From Malaya genurostris (lineage: Eukaryota; Arthropoda; Insecta; Diptera; Culicidae): a DNA stretch of 64,000 nt. The stretch covers positions 39,533,383 to 39,597,382 of the forward strand of contig NC_080572.1 in the NCBI RefSeq assembly GCF_030247185.1, given 5' to 3'. A program made the translations under genes and the position numbers. The stretch's first letter is position 1. Every line of letters starts with the position of its first letter. This document shows, one piece after another, positions 33,656 through 45,804 of this stretch. The notes below the pieces were generated by a model. The model searched no databases. It was not told where the DNA came from and saw only the letters and a program-made list of their open reading frames with translations.

Positions 33656-35188
33656 TCATTGCTTCACATACCTCCAGGAGGAACTTTTCCCATGATCTTT
33701 AACTTCCACGTTCACATCTCTAAGGTGATCACGCATTTGATCGCAAATCGCAAACAAATTGCGATCTTTCGAAAGTATTGCTTGATTTCGCACGGTGCCT
33801 CTTATTTCGATAAAACTTTCGATGAGCTGATCTATTGATCGATTGTCGGCGGCATTAAAAGGAACTACCCTTTTGGCATCGTCAACGGATTCAAATCCAA
33901 ACATGATTAATTTGGCTTGGATGTAGTTGGCGATGGCCTGAACCGTTGAAACCTCCGAAAATATTACTATTTCTTCGGAACTGTGATTCATCATTTTGTT
34001 AACTTCCGAAGCCAAATCGCCTAGGCATGTAATGGCACCCGCCGTGTTGAAGTCATTGCGAAGATAACTGTCCAATTGTTGATCCGCCTCGTTCAGTTTT
34101 GTGTGTAGTAAACTCACGTCAATAGCGACGGCCGGTTTCACACCGGAAATATACGCTTTACAGTCATCAAAGAACGATTGGAATTTTTTCAACACATTTA
34201 CCGAAACTGTCATCGTCTCGTCACCATACTCAACGGCGTTCCGGTAATGCGATAGCATGCAAAACATGCGAAATTCATCAGCTGAATACTGGTCAAGTAA
34301 TTCTCGAATGCTGATGGTATTTTTTAGTGATTTTGACATTTTGCTACCTTGACCTACCAGGTGAAGTTGACCGGTATGAATCCAATAATCTACCCAATCC
34401 AGGACCTGATGGTAGCAGCAGCTTTGCGCCTCCTCGTTCTCGTGATGCGGAAACCGTAGATCCATTCCACCAGCGTGGAAATTCAATCGGTTGCCAAAAA
34501 TTTGCGATGCCATCGTCGAACACTCAATATGCCACCCTGGGCGTCCCTGCCCGAATGGTGAGTCCCAGTAAGGTTCGTTTGGTTTGGCTGCCTTCCAGAG
34601 AGCGAAATCGGCGGCACTTTTTCTTCCTTCCACACGGATTTCATCCGATGGAATATTCTGCAATTTTCCATATTGCGGGTATCGAGATATATCGAAATAC
34701 ACTGATTTTTCTGTCGATTTGTATGCATAGCCAGAGTTCAATAATTTCGAAATGAATGCGATAATGGCCGGTATATTTTCTGTTACACGCATTTTAATAT
34801 CCGGAAGACGAACGTTCAAACGTTTGAGGTCGTCCCAAAATTCCTCTTCGTAATGGCGGGATATTTCCTGCCATGGCTTTTTCTGTTCTTCGGCACTGCG
34901 AATAATTTTATCATCTATGTCAGTGATGTTCATCGCTGTAACTATGTTCTGATTGAAATGACTTCTTAGAATCCGTTGCAGAATGTCCAGCCGAACATAA
35001 CAACTTGCATGACCAATGTGTGCCGTGTCGTATACCGTCGGACCACACGTGTAGAATGTACTGGCGACATTTGACGAGTGCAGTGTGAGTGGAATTTTCT
35101 TGCGAGCTTTGCACGAATAGATTTGGGGTGTCGTGTGGAGACTTGACTTGATGCAGAAATTTCTCGCGTGGCGTAATCGAGTTATCAT
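33656..35188 (-). CDS. CARS2: Cysteinyl-tRNA synthetase, mitochondrial
   Basis: Intronless, 510 aa. It charges mitochondrial tRNA-Cys with cysteine. The first 40 or so residues are basic and Ser/Thr-rich with no acidic residue up to residue 44, as in a mitochondrial targeting peptide. Class I motifs are HIGH (residues 57-60, in DTAHIGHA) and KMSKS (283-287). The zinc-binding set of the family fits Cys48 (FYTCGPTVYD), Cys223 (WHIECS), His248 and Glu252 (FPHHENEE). Length suits the organellar/bacterial type (about 460-560 aa) rather than the longer cytosolic enzyme. The Met at 35186-35188 is the first in frame before the targeting sequence. Tail-to-tail with ECM29. Confidence 0.95.
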   Translation of the reverse strand: MITRLRHARNFCIKSSLHTTPQIYSCKARKKIPLTLHSSNVASTFYTCGPTVYDTAHIGHASCYVRLDILQRILRSHFNQNIVTAMNITDIDDKIIRSAEEQKKPWQEISRHYEEEFWDDLKRLNVRLPDIKMRVTENIPAIIAFISKLLNSGYAYKSTEKSVYFDISRYPQYGKLQNIPSDEIRVEGRKSAADFALWKAAKPNEPYWDSPFGQGRPGWHIECSTMASQIFGNRLNFHAGGMDLRFPHHENEEAQSCCYHQVLDWVDYWIHTGQLHLVGQGSKMSKSLKNTISIRELLDQYSADEFRMFCMLSHYRNAVEYGDETMTVSVNVLKKFQSFFDDCKAYISGVKPAVAIDVSLLHTKLNEADQQLDSYLRNDFNTAGAITCLGDLASEVNKMMNHSSEEIVIFSEVSTVQAIANYIQAKLIMFGFESVDDAKRVVPFNAADNRSIDQLIESFIEIRGTVRNQAILSKDRNLFAICDQMRDHLRDVNVEVKDHGKSSSWRYVKQ

Positions 35189-35689
35189 TTTCTGGAAATC
35201 AAATAAATGTAGTAATTAGACGTTGAAGCAATAAAACATTTTGATGATTATTCAATTCTATACTAAATATTAATTGATTTTCTAATTACATAAATTATGT
35301 TTATAATCATGCATATAAGTAGTATTATGTTTCTGAACAAGTCCAGTCCCTAGACCTTGAAGATGATACCGGACTTATGATCGTAGCAAAGCCATGCGAA
35401 ACGATTGTAGAAACAGTATCATCAAATACCACGGAAGGAAATATTTTTGTTACCATGTACTAGTCTAATTATTTGAGAACGATCGTCTTCAGTTCCTGGT
35501 TTAGTCCATAAAATTTAGATATCATTTTTTTATCACGGTTTCAACTGTTTACTTGTTCACCGGGGGCAATTTAGTTCATAACTTTTACATTATCTGTGAA
35601 AAATTTCCACCAAAATATGTTTTACTTACCGATGCGAGATGCGTATCTGGTGATATATAATTTTGTTTTGTGTTGTCCTGGGGACCACG
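35189..35689. other. Upstream region of CARS2, no gene seen
   Basis: AT-rich region presumably holding the CARS2 promoter. No repeat or motif clearly recognised. Confidence 0.4.
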
Positions 35690-35838
35690 ATGTAAAACAC
35701 ACTGGTGGTGAAATAAGACATTTTTTGTTGTGTTGGTAATTTTCTCACGAAGTTAAGGATCAAGAGTAAACCAAGTTAACTTGCGTTGGTAATTTGTGTA
35801 TTACGTACACTTTATTTGGTACGTATGTCATAGATCTA

Positions 35839-36353
35839 CACCCTCATTCTACATAACTCAAAATTGAGTGACAAACCACTCAAATTCACCAAAAGTGCAC
35901 GTACTCTAAACTTGAGTTACCACCTATCTACTCATTTTTGAGTTAAGAGACAAAGCTTTCAAATTTTGAGTATTTTTTACTCAAAATATAAAAAAAAAAT
36001 ATTTTTTTCAAAATTTGAGTGAGTTTAATTCAAAATTTGAAATCTTTGCACTCAAAATAAAAACATTCTTATTCATAAATGTTGAGATACTAAGTCATTC
36101 TTTTTTTTAAATAGAATGCCCTGAGAAGTGTTTCAAACCCGTGTCCTTTTGACCGGTTTGGAGTCAATCTTGAACGAAAATTGAAGTATTTTTTTCACTC
36201 AAATGTTTGAAAACTCAACGCTTACTCTATTGTATGAATAAATGCGAGAGAACTCATGGCCTGAGCAAATTTTACTCAAATTTTGATATATTGTTTAAGT
36301 TTATGAATTTGAGTAATCGCAACTCAAATCATGAGTTATGTTCAATGAGAGTG
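35839..36353. mobile_element. 515-bp TA element rich in ACTCA/TGAGT (copy E)
   Basis: Flanked by TA (35837-35838, 36354-36355). The ends caccctcattctacataactca and cactctcattgaacataactca (inverted) pair well. The interior is made of repeated caaaattgagt/actcaaattttg palindromes, as in the elements at 43230, 45805 and 46808. No ORF. Confidence 0.7.
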
Positions 36354-36362
36354 TATGTTTTC

Positions 36363-36744
36363 ATTAGGCTCTCTGACAGCTCACTTACAACCACAAATGC
36401 AAATGAGATTGGTTTGTTTTCATCAGGAAACGAATGCATTAAACACAGTTCAGACGATCAATCAACTGCGGTCGACGTCCATATTGGTTTATTAATTTTA
36501 TTAAGCCGAATATTGCTCACGTATCCGACGTTAAAAAGTTCCGTGAACTTGACGTAGTGTCCTTTCATATGAATTGCTTACAATTAATGTTGTAATTCCG
36601 TAATTGTTCCATTCAGGTGATAACCGCTTTATGCTACGTGTGAATCGCTTTTACATATTGTTTTGTTTTCATCAGGAAACGTGTTGGCCACCCATTTTTC
36701 AGTAGGGCCACCGTTCATTTTTCACCGGGCATAGAAACCTCAAT
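36363..36744. repeat. 382-bp direct repeat, copy 1
   Basis: Starts attaggctctctgacagc and ends gaaacctcaat. A near-identical copy of the same length is at 38982-39363 in the same orientation. No coding potential is evident and it is not flanked by an obvious duplication. Confidence 0.85.
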
Positions 36745-36808
36745 ATATGAAGTGCAACCAGTTTATCAAACCCGCTTGTGAGGAATTCTGGCAACCGCCA
36801 GAAAGCTG

Positions 36809-37923
36809 CATTCCGGCTGCTGTCAAAATTGTCCAGGCGAAATTGCGTCATTATCTCGCCGTACGTGTCTTGTTTATTTCACTCCTCTTTCTTTTTTCTT
36901 TTTTTTATTCGACTTTATTTGATATTCGTCAATCCCGCATGTACGTACAAAAAACGAATCTGGTAGTGAGAAAGCAACGTTATTTGCAATAACATTTTCC
37001 ATGATTAGTTTATATTAAAGGCAATAACTTATTGCCTTTCATATGTATCTTTTATTGAAAAAATAAAATCAAGACGCTTAAAATGTACAACCGATTCAAA
37101 ACGGTTCTGCCAATCTTGTATTGCAAGAATCCAGCATCTGGCAGAATTCCGGCAAAAATGGCTGGCAGACATGGCCAGCCGTCTGGGGGAAATCTACCCG
37201 CCGCGTACAAGTGGGAAGTGGCTTGAACGATTGAGTTTCAAACAATCTTTTTTAGCAATGATTTATTCTCAAACGAACGTTAAGCCAGACATTTTGGATG
37301 AAATATCAATTTTGATAAATTTTTTAGCAACGTTTGATGAAAAATTGCTTACATTTTATGAATATAGATTTCAATTCCCCAATAAAAAAGTTAGCAACAC
37401 TGCTTCAATGGATTTGTATTCCTACTTGTACGCGGCGGGCAGATTTCCCCCCAGACGGCTGATTATGTCTGCCAGCCATTTTTGCCGGAATTCTGTCAGA
37501 ATTCCGGCAAAAGTCTGGCAACAATGCAACAACTGTTTCCGGCAGAGAATTTCGCCTAGCGGTTATTAACGGTTCTTTTCTGTCGGATTCTTACCATACA
37601 AGATTGGCAACCGTTTTGAATCGGTTCTACATTTTAAGCGTCGTGGTTTTATCTTTCAATAAAAGATACATATGAAAGGAAATAAGTTATTGCCCTTCGT
37701 ATATATCATGGAAAATGTTATTGTCAAAAACATTACTTTCTCACTACCAAACATACCCATATTTCAATCTTATTTACCTCGTCTCAAGATTCGTTTTGAC
37801 GGGATTGACGAATATCAAATGAAGTCGAAAAAAAATAAAGAAAAAAGAAAGAGGAGGAAAATAAACAAGACACGTACGGCGAAATAATGACGCAATTTCG
37901 CCTGGACAATTTTAACAGGAATG
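36809..37923. repeat. Long inverted repeat (about 0.4-0.5-kb arms)
   Basis: The left arm 36809-37215 and right arm 37421-37923 are inverted copies (for example aaaattgtccaggcgaaattgcgtc... against gacgcaatttcgcctggacaatttt, and ccgcgtacaagt against acttgtacgcgg). Spacer 37216-37420. The open frames inside are by-products. It would fold into a long hairpin if transcribed. Confidence 0.8.
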
Positions 37924-38159
37924 AAACTGAAATATTTTTTCTCGGGCAGTTTTAAGGAAAGCGGAAGAGTTTTAGAGTTCGCTTTTCTTGAATTGCAATT
38001 TTAAGCAGAATGATCCGATTGGTTTATTTTTCAACCATATGGAAGATTTATTGATTGAAATCAAGAAAAGAAGCGCCGGAATTTGTTTTTACGCAAACAT
38101 TGTTGACATTACTCATACGCTTGCAAAGAGTCTTGCTCCTTAAGTATGGCGCGCCGGGA

Positions 38160-38428
38160 TCAATGTTGCCAGGTATGCCGATTTATCGGTATTTATACAA
38201 ATATTTGACCTCTATACCGCAATACAGATATGTACTCCTAAAATACCGATAACTCACGGATCGTACAGATAAATACCGATTTTCGTTGATAGCATGGATA
38301 GACAGGAGAAAAGGTTGCTACGAGACCTTTTTTTTGCTCACCCCAAAATGAGCTTTGGTGACATTTCCGTGAACTTATGTTGACGAGATTCTTATTCTTT
38401 TTTTTTGGAAAAATGACCTGGCAACGCT
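38160..38428. mobile_element. 269-bp element with 8-bp target duplication
   Basis: Interrupts the fold-back arm: the flanks cgccggga (38152-38159) and ggccggga (38429-38436) form an 8-bp duplication with one mismatch. The ends contain gttgccaggt and, inverted, gttgccaggt. The eight-base duplication suits a hAT-type non-autonomous element. Confidence 0.7.
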
Positions 38429-38981
38429 GGCCGGGATTCAAGCATGTAAACTAGAGTGACTATAATCAGAGTGGCGACAGCTGTTCGTTTGGAATGACAG
38501 CTCCTAGTTCCAAACGAGCAAACGACCTGTCAATTCAATGTAAAGCTAATGGAATGTTTTGAATTGTTGCCAAAATTACGGATGAGATGTCATCACTCTG
38601 GTTATAGGCACTCTAATGTAAACATGAACAAACGACCAGTTCAGATCGGGATTTCATTTCTATGTTACTCTGGTTGTCGCACAGCCTGGCGAATCTTTGG
38701 CACTAATTGAAAATCTGGACATTTTTACTTCAAGGGCTTGCAAGGTAACGTCGAAATATAGAAAATTATACACACATCCGATTCTGTTCATTTCGTTGGA
38801 GAAAGGATTTGGCGGATCGCACTGTGGAATCTAAATAAGTCTTTGGCGAAAATGATGTGTTTACTGCGTACATTCGAATGTTTACAGCGTACATCCGTTC
38901 GAGGCAGAGATGCCAGGTAAAAATTTCAAATATCTGCAGACAGGGTCTGTAAATCTGAAAAAAAATCTGCAGTCAGCAAGT

Positions 38982-39363
38982 ATTAGGCTCTCTTACAGCT
39001 CACTTACAACCACAAATGCAAATGAGATTGGTTTGTTTTCATCAGGAAACGAATGCATTTAACACAGTTCAGACGATCAATCAACTTCGGTCGACGTTCA
39101 TATTGGTTTATTAATTTTATTTAGCCGAATATTGCTCACGTATCCGACGTTAAAAAGTTCCGTGAACTTGACGTAGTGTCCTTTCATATGAATTGCTTAC
39201 AATTAATGTTGTTGTTCCGTAATCGTTCCATTCAGGTGATAGCCGCTTGATGCTGCGTGTGAATCGCTTTTACATATTGTTTTGTTTTCATCAGGAAACG
39301 TGTAGGCCACCCATTTTTCAGTAGGGCCGCCACTCATTTTTCACCGGGCATAGAAACCTCAAT
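38982..39363. repeat. 382-bp direct repeat, copy 2
   Basis: Same length and orientation as 36363-36744 with scattered substitutions. It lies in the spacer of the fold-back element. Confidence 0.85.
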
Positions 39364-39960
39364 GTCTTGCTCACGATGTAAAATACCTGGTGATCACGTT
39401 TTTCTATGTGTTAGTGCGGTTGTCACTTTATTTTGGAATAACAGAGAGACGTGAAGAAGAAAAACATAAACAAATGACGTTTCGGGAGTTGCTTTTATGA
39501 AAATATTTAGAGTTGATTCTGTTTGCGAAAATATTGACAGTGAAATGCGGTGTTTTGTTCCGGGATGTTTCAATCGTTTTCATCACCTGCATTTGAAATG
39601 CCACCCACAGCACAATCACTCCATTATCCATAATAACTGTAATAGATACTACAGTGCGATCCGCCAAATCCTTCCTCCAACGAAATGAACAGAATCGGAT
39701 GTGTGTAAAATTTTCTATATTTCGACGTTACCTTGCAAGCCCTTGAAGAAAAAATGTCCAGATTTTCAATAAGTGTCAAAGATTCGCAAGGCTGCGCGAC
39801 AACTGGAGTAACTTAGAAGTGAAATCCCGATCTGAACTGGTCGTTTGTTTATGTTTACATGCTTGAATCCCGGCGCGCCATACTTAATTTCGTGAGAAAA
39901 TTACCAACACAACCAAAACTGTCTTATTACGCCACCAGTGTATTTTACGTCGTGCGAGCA

Positions 39961-42900
39961 ATATTCAACCAAGGTATACACAACTCATAACCACGATGGT
40001 AAATGAATAGGTGGCAAATTTCTCGATGTTATTACGGCCTCCTGTCACGACGCCATCTTGATGAGATCAAAATCGGAACTTCAAAATCAGCTGATAGCAA
40101 CGTAAACAAACAAACAGTAATACCGACGACACGACCTGCCACTCGTCTATCAAAACTGTATCGCAAATTTAAGTACCCCTCAGTAACTCGTAATGTCAGA
40201 ACGAAATCACTAATAAAAATGTTGAAACTGGCAACAAGAGTTGATAAATTATTGATTTTTATGACAGCTACCATGGTTACTATTTATTGAAGGCATGTAG
40301 AATGTAAATAAATGTGGAGTGATGTGATTAATGTTACATTGAATTATCCGAAATATTTTCGCTCGTCCAAAGTTGATTTTTTACCTGTGGACGCCAGCAA
40401 GCATTCTTGGAATCGGTAGCGTATTCTCGTTACAGTTGAAAACTGGAAAATACTTCCAGCGACCATCATTATTCTCACGTGCGACGTGAGATATAAGATG
40501 TCGCAAGTACCGCGCTTTATTCGTGTAGTGATGCACTTGTAGCGACGTTTTGGATTGCCCAATGAACGTGATAAAAACGATTATCGCTGCGTGCGTTTTC
40601 CAGACCTCAACCGACGACACGACCCGCATATGCATGGCTGTCAGACGGCTGACTAAACGCTGCCAGCTGGTAAAATATAGCTGGCAGACATTCTGGTGAC
40701 CGACTGCCTCACCGCTGGCAGTTATACAACTCAAACGATACAACCGTATCCACCAGGATTTTTCCACATTGAAATCATTGACATTTTCCGCGAAGGTGAG
40801 AAGATGAAAACGCTCGGCTAACTTAGATACAGGCGACATTGCTTTGTCAAATAGGATTTGACAACCGTCACTGAATCAATTTTGGTAGCCGTCTGGTGGC
40901 CATGGCTGCCCAGGTAGCCAAAACGCTATGCGGGGACCTGCCACTCGTCTATCAAAACTGTATCGTAAATTTAACTACCCCTCAGTAGCTGGAAATGTCA
41001 AATCGAAAACGCTAGTGAATTTTTTTAAACTGGCAGCACAAGTTGATATATTTATTGATTTTGAATAACAGTCACCATAACCTTGGTTACTGCATATCGA
41101 AGGCAAGATGAATGTAAACAAAATAAATTTCAGATCGGTTATTATATTACGGAACATTTTAAGGGATTTACCTGACTTGAGCGGAATGTAAAAAATGAGG
41201 AGTATGAGTTATGTCTTTTATAAAGCCAAGTTCAAAATTCATGTCTTGACTTGAAACCGTTGTTTGAGAAGGAAGACATGGAAATGACCGACAACGAGCT
41301 GAGCGAGGCTAGTGCTCTGCGGTACCTGTATAACGTACGGTAAAATGATTTCTTTGTGGAATTCCACTAGTAATCCTCGAATAGTGGCCAACAAGGTGAA
41401 ATACTGTTTCCACTTCTGCGCAATCAACCGACACAAAACAATTTTGACACCGGTATATTACACCGAATCCTACTGCCCAGAAAAGCTAGCAGTTGAAGTG
41501 TACGGATGAATCGCTGTAAGCAGATCATTGTCCTCGTTCGTTGGTTTCATCCTTAGTTTCGATTGAATTCCGAAAATCGAGTTCATTTAAATGCATTTCT
41601 GGTTAATTTGGACAAAGTTTAACACTAATAGAACTATTCCACCGCTTTCAAAACATGTTTATTTGTTTTGGGGTTCCTTGGTAACTAGTACATAGCAACT
41701 TAAACAGTGTTGCTCGAGAAGATTATTTTTATCATTTACAAGGGGTCGCTAGATTTGTGGTAACTGGCGGTGAATCGTTAGCGAACAGTTTTAATGCTGA
41801 TTTTTCTTCGAAGTGCCTGGTCGTGTCGTCGCCTCAACTGCAGCGACAACAGTTATTGTACTGTTGCAGAGATATCCCAGCACTTGGTCGGGTCAAAGAT
41901 CATGTAGAAAACGGAACTATTCTGAATAGTATTAAATGAATACTATGGCCAGATTAATAGTGGTACATTTAATCTGAACATGGGTGTTAATTTTGGTATG
42001 AATTTACCTTGTAACTAACGAGTGAATATACATTCCCACTTTCATATTTATTCGTAGTTTTACAAAAACTGTGAATATTTTTGGCAAGATGATACTAATA
42101 GAAAACTAATTATTTTATGTTAAGTATTGAAACGAAAGAATACATTTTATTACATGTTTAAAGGGTAGTTAACAGAGTTAGGAAAATGGCCATTGTTGCA
42201 CAATGTTAAAGCTACGCTTTGCTCATCCAATTTCTTTTTGCAATTTTTCTGAAGGAATTTTTTGTCTTTCGACCTGGTCAATAATTTATACATTGGATCG
42301 GTTTCACTTCGTCGTTGTGCCTTTAGAACGACAAACAAAATAATGAAATGTGGTGATGATTTTTCGTTGTACCTGTGACCTATGAATATTTCATTTTGTG
42401 CGGGAGATCCAGCTTTCAGCTTAGTAAGTAAACTTTTCGGTACCTCAGGACCGGTCAACAATAGTACTTTTTCAACTTCGAAAAATCAATTGTTGTAAAA
42501 ATCCACAAATTGTACTGATCGATTGATTGATCCTGAAAGTTATTTTCTCCCAAGTACAAGTTACTGGTGCGACTGTTGTAGCATTCGTGCAATAAACTCG
42601 TGGTCGGTTAATAATACATCTCTCGCCAAGATTCGAATGGAGAACCTTCCAGATTCGCCACGTTGTTTCTACCGATTAAAAATTAGTTGTACTTTTTATT
42701 CAACTTTAGTCCAATCAGACTTAACATACCTGATACAAGGCCTTTCCCATATTCCGTGATCTCTTTTGCAGACTATTTGTTTATTTAGTCTAGGGTCCCT
42801 TGGTAACTAGCTCGTAGCAACTTAAACAGTGTTGCACGATAAATTTATTTTCACCGTTATCAAGGGGTTGCTAAATTTATGGTAACTGGTGGTAAATCGT

Positions 42901-42961
42901 CAACGGACAAATTTAATGGTAATTTTTCTTCGGAGTGTCTGGTCGTGTCGTCGGTAATACT
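39961..42961. other. Repeat mosaic, no confirmed gene
   Basis: Two pairs of direct repeats occur here: 40134-40310 with 40936-41120 (acctgccactcgtctatcaa start) and 41671-41831 with 42792-42953 (ccttggtaactag start, gtcgtgtcgtcg end). The block 40036-40123 recurs at 46508-46594. A minus-strand 103-codon frame at 42150-42461 is not recognisable. The pattern is that of several decayed mobile elements. Confidence 0.55.
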
Positions 42962-43174
42962 TTTGTTTTACGCGTTTACCTTGTTTAGTGCACGAAAATT
43001 AATTAATTTTGGGTCGACTCTCTCACAATAACTGGTCGGTTTACCTAAAATACAGCAGACAGTGTTTTGGGACATCAAGTGGAGATAATTTTCACAATTT
43101 GAGAGTCGCGATGAATATCAAAACATCGCAATGTTTGGGTCTCGAAACGCGAGGGGCTCGACGTAATCGGTATA
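42962..43174 (+). repeat. Dispersed repeat S, copy 1 (coding-like)
   Basis: Matches 46597-46806 in the same orientation, including a possible start codon at 43111 (atgaatatcaaaacatcgca). Several differences between the copies fall at third codon positions of that frame (caa/cag, ggt/ggg), which hints at former coding constraint. The frame is unrecognised. Confidence 0.5.
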
Positions 43175-43229
43175 CTTTCAAATGGCTGGTGCTCACATAC
43201 CGGTGTCAGATGGGTGTGTTATTATTCTA

Positions 43230-45213
43230 CACGCTTACTTGTGGGTACTCAGTGGGTGAATCAAAAGTACTCATTTTCGAAAACTGTGACCAGCTGTCAA
43301 AAAATGAGTAAAATATAAAACTTTCACTGAGTAGAATTAGCTTCATTCGACATTTTCATGTTTGAAATTTTGAAGATTTAAAATTGTTCAAAATGGAAAA
43401 AAATCAGAGATCTAGTGGGCAGTGAGTCATATCAGACTCTAGTTGGTAAATACATAGTTTACATTATACTGTGCACTTCTCTATTGTGAAATAAAAATAA
43501 GTTTATCAATGCCCTATGCGTGATTGCTCGGAAATGATGCCGAGGGATGATAAACTGTTCCGGATCCATACGTCATCAAAGCACAGAATCAAAACCAGTG
43601 CAAAAAATATAATATAGGGCTATGGATACAAAAGAACATAATTCTATTGAGCAATTTGTATTTTGAAAACGATCATCTGTTTTATGATTCCGAAATTCAT
43701 TTTTCCAATTTTTATGTTTGATTATTTCAGTTTGCTTTTTTGTGGTGGCATAGTGGATATGAAAAAGGACCCCACTGTGGATATATTTTTCATCGAGTGC
43801 GTAACATTATTAAAAGTGCACCCTCAGAGTTGAAACGATTCCGCCGTATAGCCGGACATGAGAATACAGAAGATTCGATACCGAACTCAATATTGGGAAA
43901 AGCTGTTATACTTTCTACAAGCATGGCTACATTAGAAACATATTCAGCGATTAAAAAGGGTACGGATGATTGGTTCCCATTACACCAGTTACTACTTAAA
44001 GAGGATAAAAATACCAAAGATATCATGGGCAGATGGTGAGCTCTCTCATTTATTTCGTTAAATACAATTTAGCAACTATTATTTATACATTTTAGGTCCA
44101 TGATGCATTCTACCGATTGAATCCTATCGTTTCAAGACATATTGGTTTTACAGCCGTTCTTTCTAAAGGCTTACTTCTGGTGCCAAATGGTTTCAGGGAA
44201 GTTGTAAATGGTACGAAATTATTTGTTATATAACTTTTGTAATTGAGAAATCGCAAATAGTCGGTTTAAAAATAATGTATAGTCTAATTCTTATATATAA
44301 TATTATGAGCTATATGTCGTCATATTCAAATTTTATCAGTGTTATTTAATCCATTTCGTCTTTAACTAGGTATACTCACAGTAATTATTGAAAAAAAAAT
44401 GTAAACTAATTTTAATTTCTTCTACATAGTGCTTCTGCGAGGATTTTTGACTAAAAAAAGGGATCAACAAATCCGGAGCGGAGATTTGGAATTTTCCAGA
44501 GGAGCTGCTATTTTCTCCGGTTATACAGTGGACTCAGGTATTAAGACGAAATTCTCAATCCACTAGACGCTATTCAATCAATTGCATGATTTTTCAGAAC
44601 CTGACTGATTACTTGGTATCTGCAAATAGAGTACCGCATCTAGTTTGTGAAGCTGAAACGTTTAAAATTGGATCATACTGTGTAATTGTTGATGGTGTTG
44701 TGTTAAAAAACAGTTCTATTAGAAATGCTGTAGACATATATTTTAAAACGTTCTCCGTCTTCGGCATTCAAATTCCAACACGAGTGAAAATGCTTCACGA
44801 TGTTATATCCATTGTAATTTACAAAACGAAAAAACATACAGCTCGCAAAACGGTGAATAAAATTGCCGGAGTGCTTGAGGAGTCATTAAAAGTTCTACTG
44901 AAACTGAAATTATTTCATAAAACTAAACAATTTGAAGACAATACTGCGTCTGAAATTGAATGAAAATTTGTAGAACTTTAAATTTTCTTTTTAGTTGTTG
45001 AGAAACGTGAAATCTATCCATATTCAATGAAAAAATGAGTAATTTCCACTCGCTTACAAGTGTCAACAAAAACGAATAATTTCTACTCAAATTTTGCGAA
45101 AAACGTATTTACCCAAAATTGCGTAATACCGTTTCTACTCAATTTTGGGTAGGTATAGTTTTTGCGAAATTGGGTAGCTTTTAACTCAATTTTGGTTAGC
45201 ACAAATAAGCGTG
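43230..45213 (+). mobile_element. TA-flanked CACGCTTA element with a decayed spliced gene (copy 1)
   Basis: Begins cacgcttacttgtggg and ends ataagcgtg, with TA at 43228-43229 and 45214-45215. The left ~80 bp matches the right end of the neighbouring element (45805-46410) inverted, and its right ~180 bp matches that element's left end inverted, so the two are oppositely oriented family members. The interior holds exon-like blocks at about 43393-43444, 43731-44034, 44096-44214, 44434-44539 and 44587-44963, bounded by GT/AG signals. Frames do not join cleanly, so this copy is probably dead. No known transposase domain is recognised. Confidence 0.7.
43393..44963 (+). pseudogene. Unrecognised multi-exon gene inside the CACGCTTA element
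   Basis: Exon 1 (43393-43444) ends at a donor gtaaat and corresponds to an exon on the minus strand of the sister element near 46262 (MDKIKSVIDSESCQALA then gtaagt); here one extra A shifts the frame. Exon 2, from the acceptor at 43730, is open for about 100 codons (contains HCGYIFHRVRNIIKS and FRRIAGHENTEDSIPN). Exon 3 contains FYRLNPIVSRHIGF, exon 4 RGFLTKKRDQQIRSGDLEF, and exon 5 SYCVIVDGVVLKNSS and VFGIQIPTRVKMLHDVISI. Successive blocks are one base out of phase at several joins, consistent with indel decay. I do not recognise the family; it may be the element's own protein or a captured host gene. Confidence 0.45.
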
Positions 45214-45804
45214 TATGGTTGTTCGTAATGAAATGTCAGAAGCTGTTCTTTAATAATTCAATTGAGCAATTTGACGTCTCTGTTACTCACACCGATGCAC
45301 AGTGCGCAGAACTATTCATATACGAAATTCGAATGTGTGCGAGCCGAAGTCAAAGTTTGTTGCGGGTTCAATTTTACACTGAGGTAAAACATTTTTGACT
45401 CATAATCATACACTGCGAAAAATGCATATAGAATTTTGTAAGCTATGAACTAATGGACCAAGTAGAAGACAGTTCCATTACGTGATATAGAGTTTCATGA
45501 ACGATTTTATATCTTTCTCAACTGTTCTCTTGGTATTGCAGTGTTTTTTATTGCATATATGTCTTCAATAATTGGCACGATGCAGCTCGACAAAATTCAC
45601 TGGGTTATTTCGACATACTCACACTAGCATTAACCTTTCAACTGCTGAGAATAGCCACACCAACACATTCGCACGTGGATTGGACTATTGGACTGTTGCA
45701 GTCATACCCTCCCCAATTCGTCATGGCGTGCTATTCATTGATTTTTATGAATTCCTTTGTACCCACACATCCACCCTCTTCTAAAAAAAATGTCAGGATG
45801 TCTA
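45214..45804. other. Spacer between two CACGCTTA elements
   Basis: No gene seen. Holds short open frames only (for example 45572-45784), none recognisable. Confidence 0.4.

Larger units (their letters stand above)
35757..38139. mobile_element. 2.4-kb TTAA-flanked element
   Basis: TTAA at 35753-35756 and 38140-38143. The ends are ggatcaagagt and, read inward from the right, ggagcaagact. The right fold-back arm has an uninterrupted ...acgaaattaagtatgg at this point, which shows that this block was inserted at TTAA. The TTAA choice is typical of piggyBac-like elements, but no transposase is seen. It contains a TA element, one copy of a 382-bp repeat and a long hairpin. Confidence 0.65.
35690..39960. 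mobile_element. Composite fold-back element with nested insertions
   Basis: The segment 35690-35756 is inverted relative to about 39890-39958 (cacgatgtaaaacacactggtgg against ccaccagtgtattttacgtcgtg). The left arm continues, after a TTAA insertion, at 38140-38159 and then at 38429-38833, matching 39650-39890 inverted (for example the blocks gcgatccgccaaatcctt and ggaatccgattctg-type neighbours). The element thus has arms of roughly 0.5 kb and a spacer of about 0.8 kb. Only the left arm was hit by later insertions. No protein is recognised. Confidence 0.65.

Noticed and set aside
34327..34755. 142-codon plus-strand frame
   Set aside because: Antisense to the well-supported CARS2 coding sequence.
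35757..38139. Autonomous piggyBac element
   Set aside because: TTAA site fits, but no transposase frame or DDD motif is present and the end sequence is not the usual CCC/GGG type.
42150..42461. 103-codon minus-strand frame
   Set aside because: No recognisable domain and it lies in a repeat mosaic; not enough to call a gene, though it could be an exon remnant.
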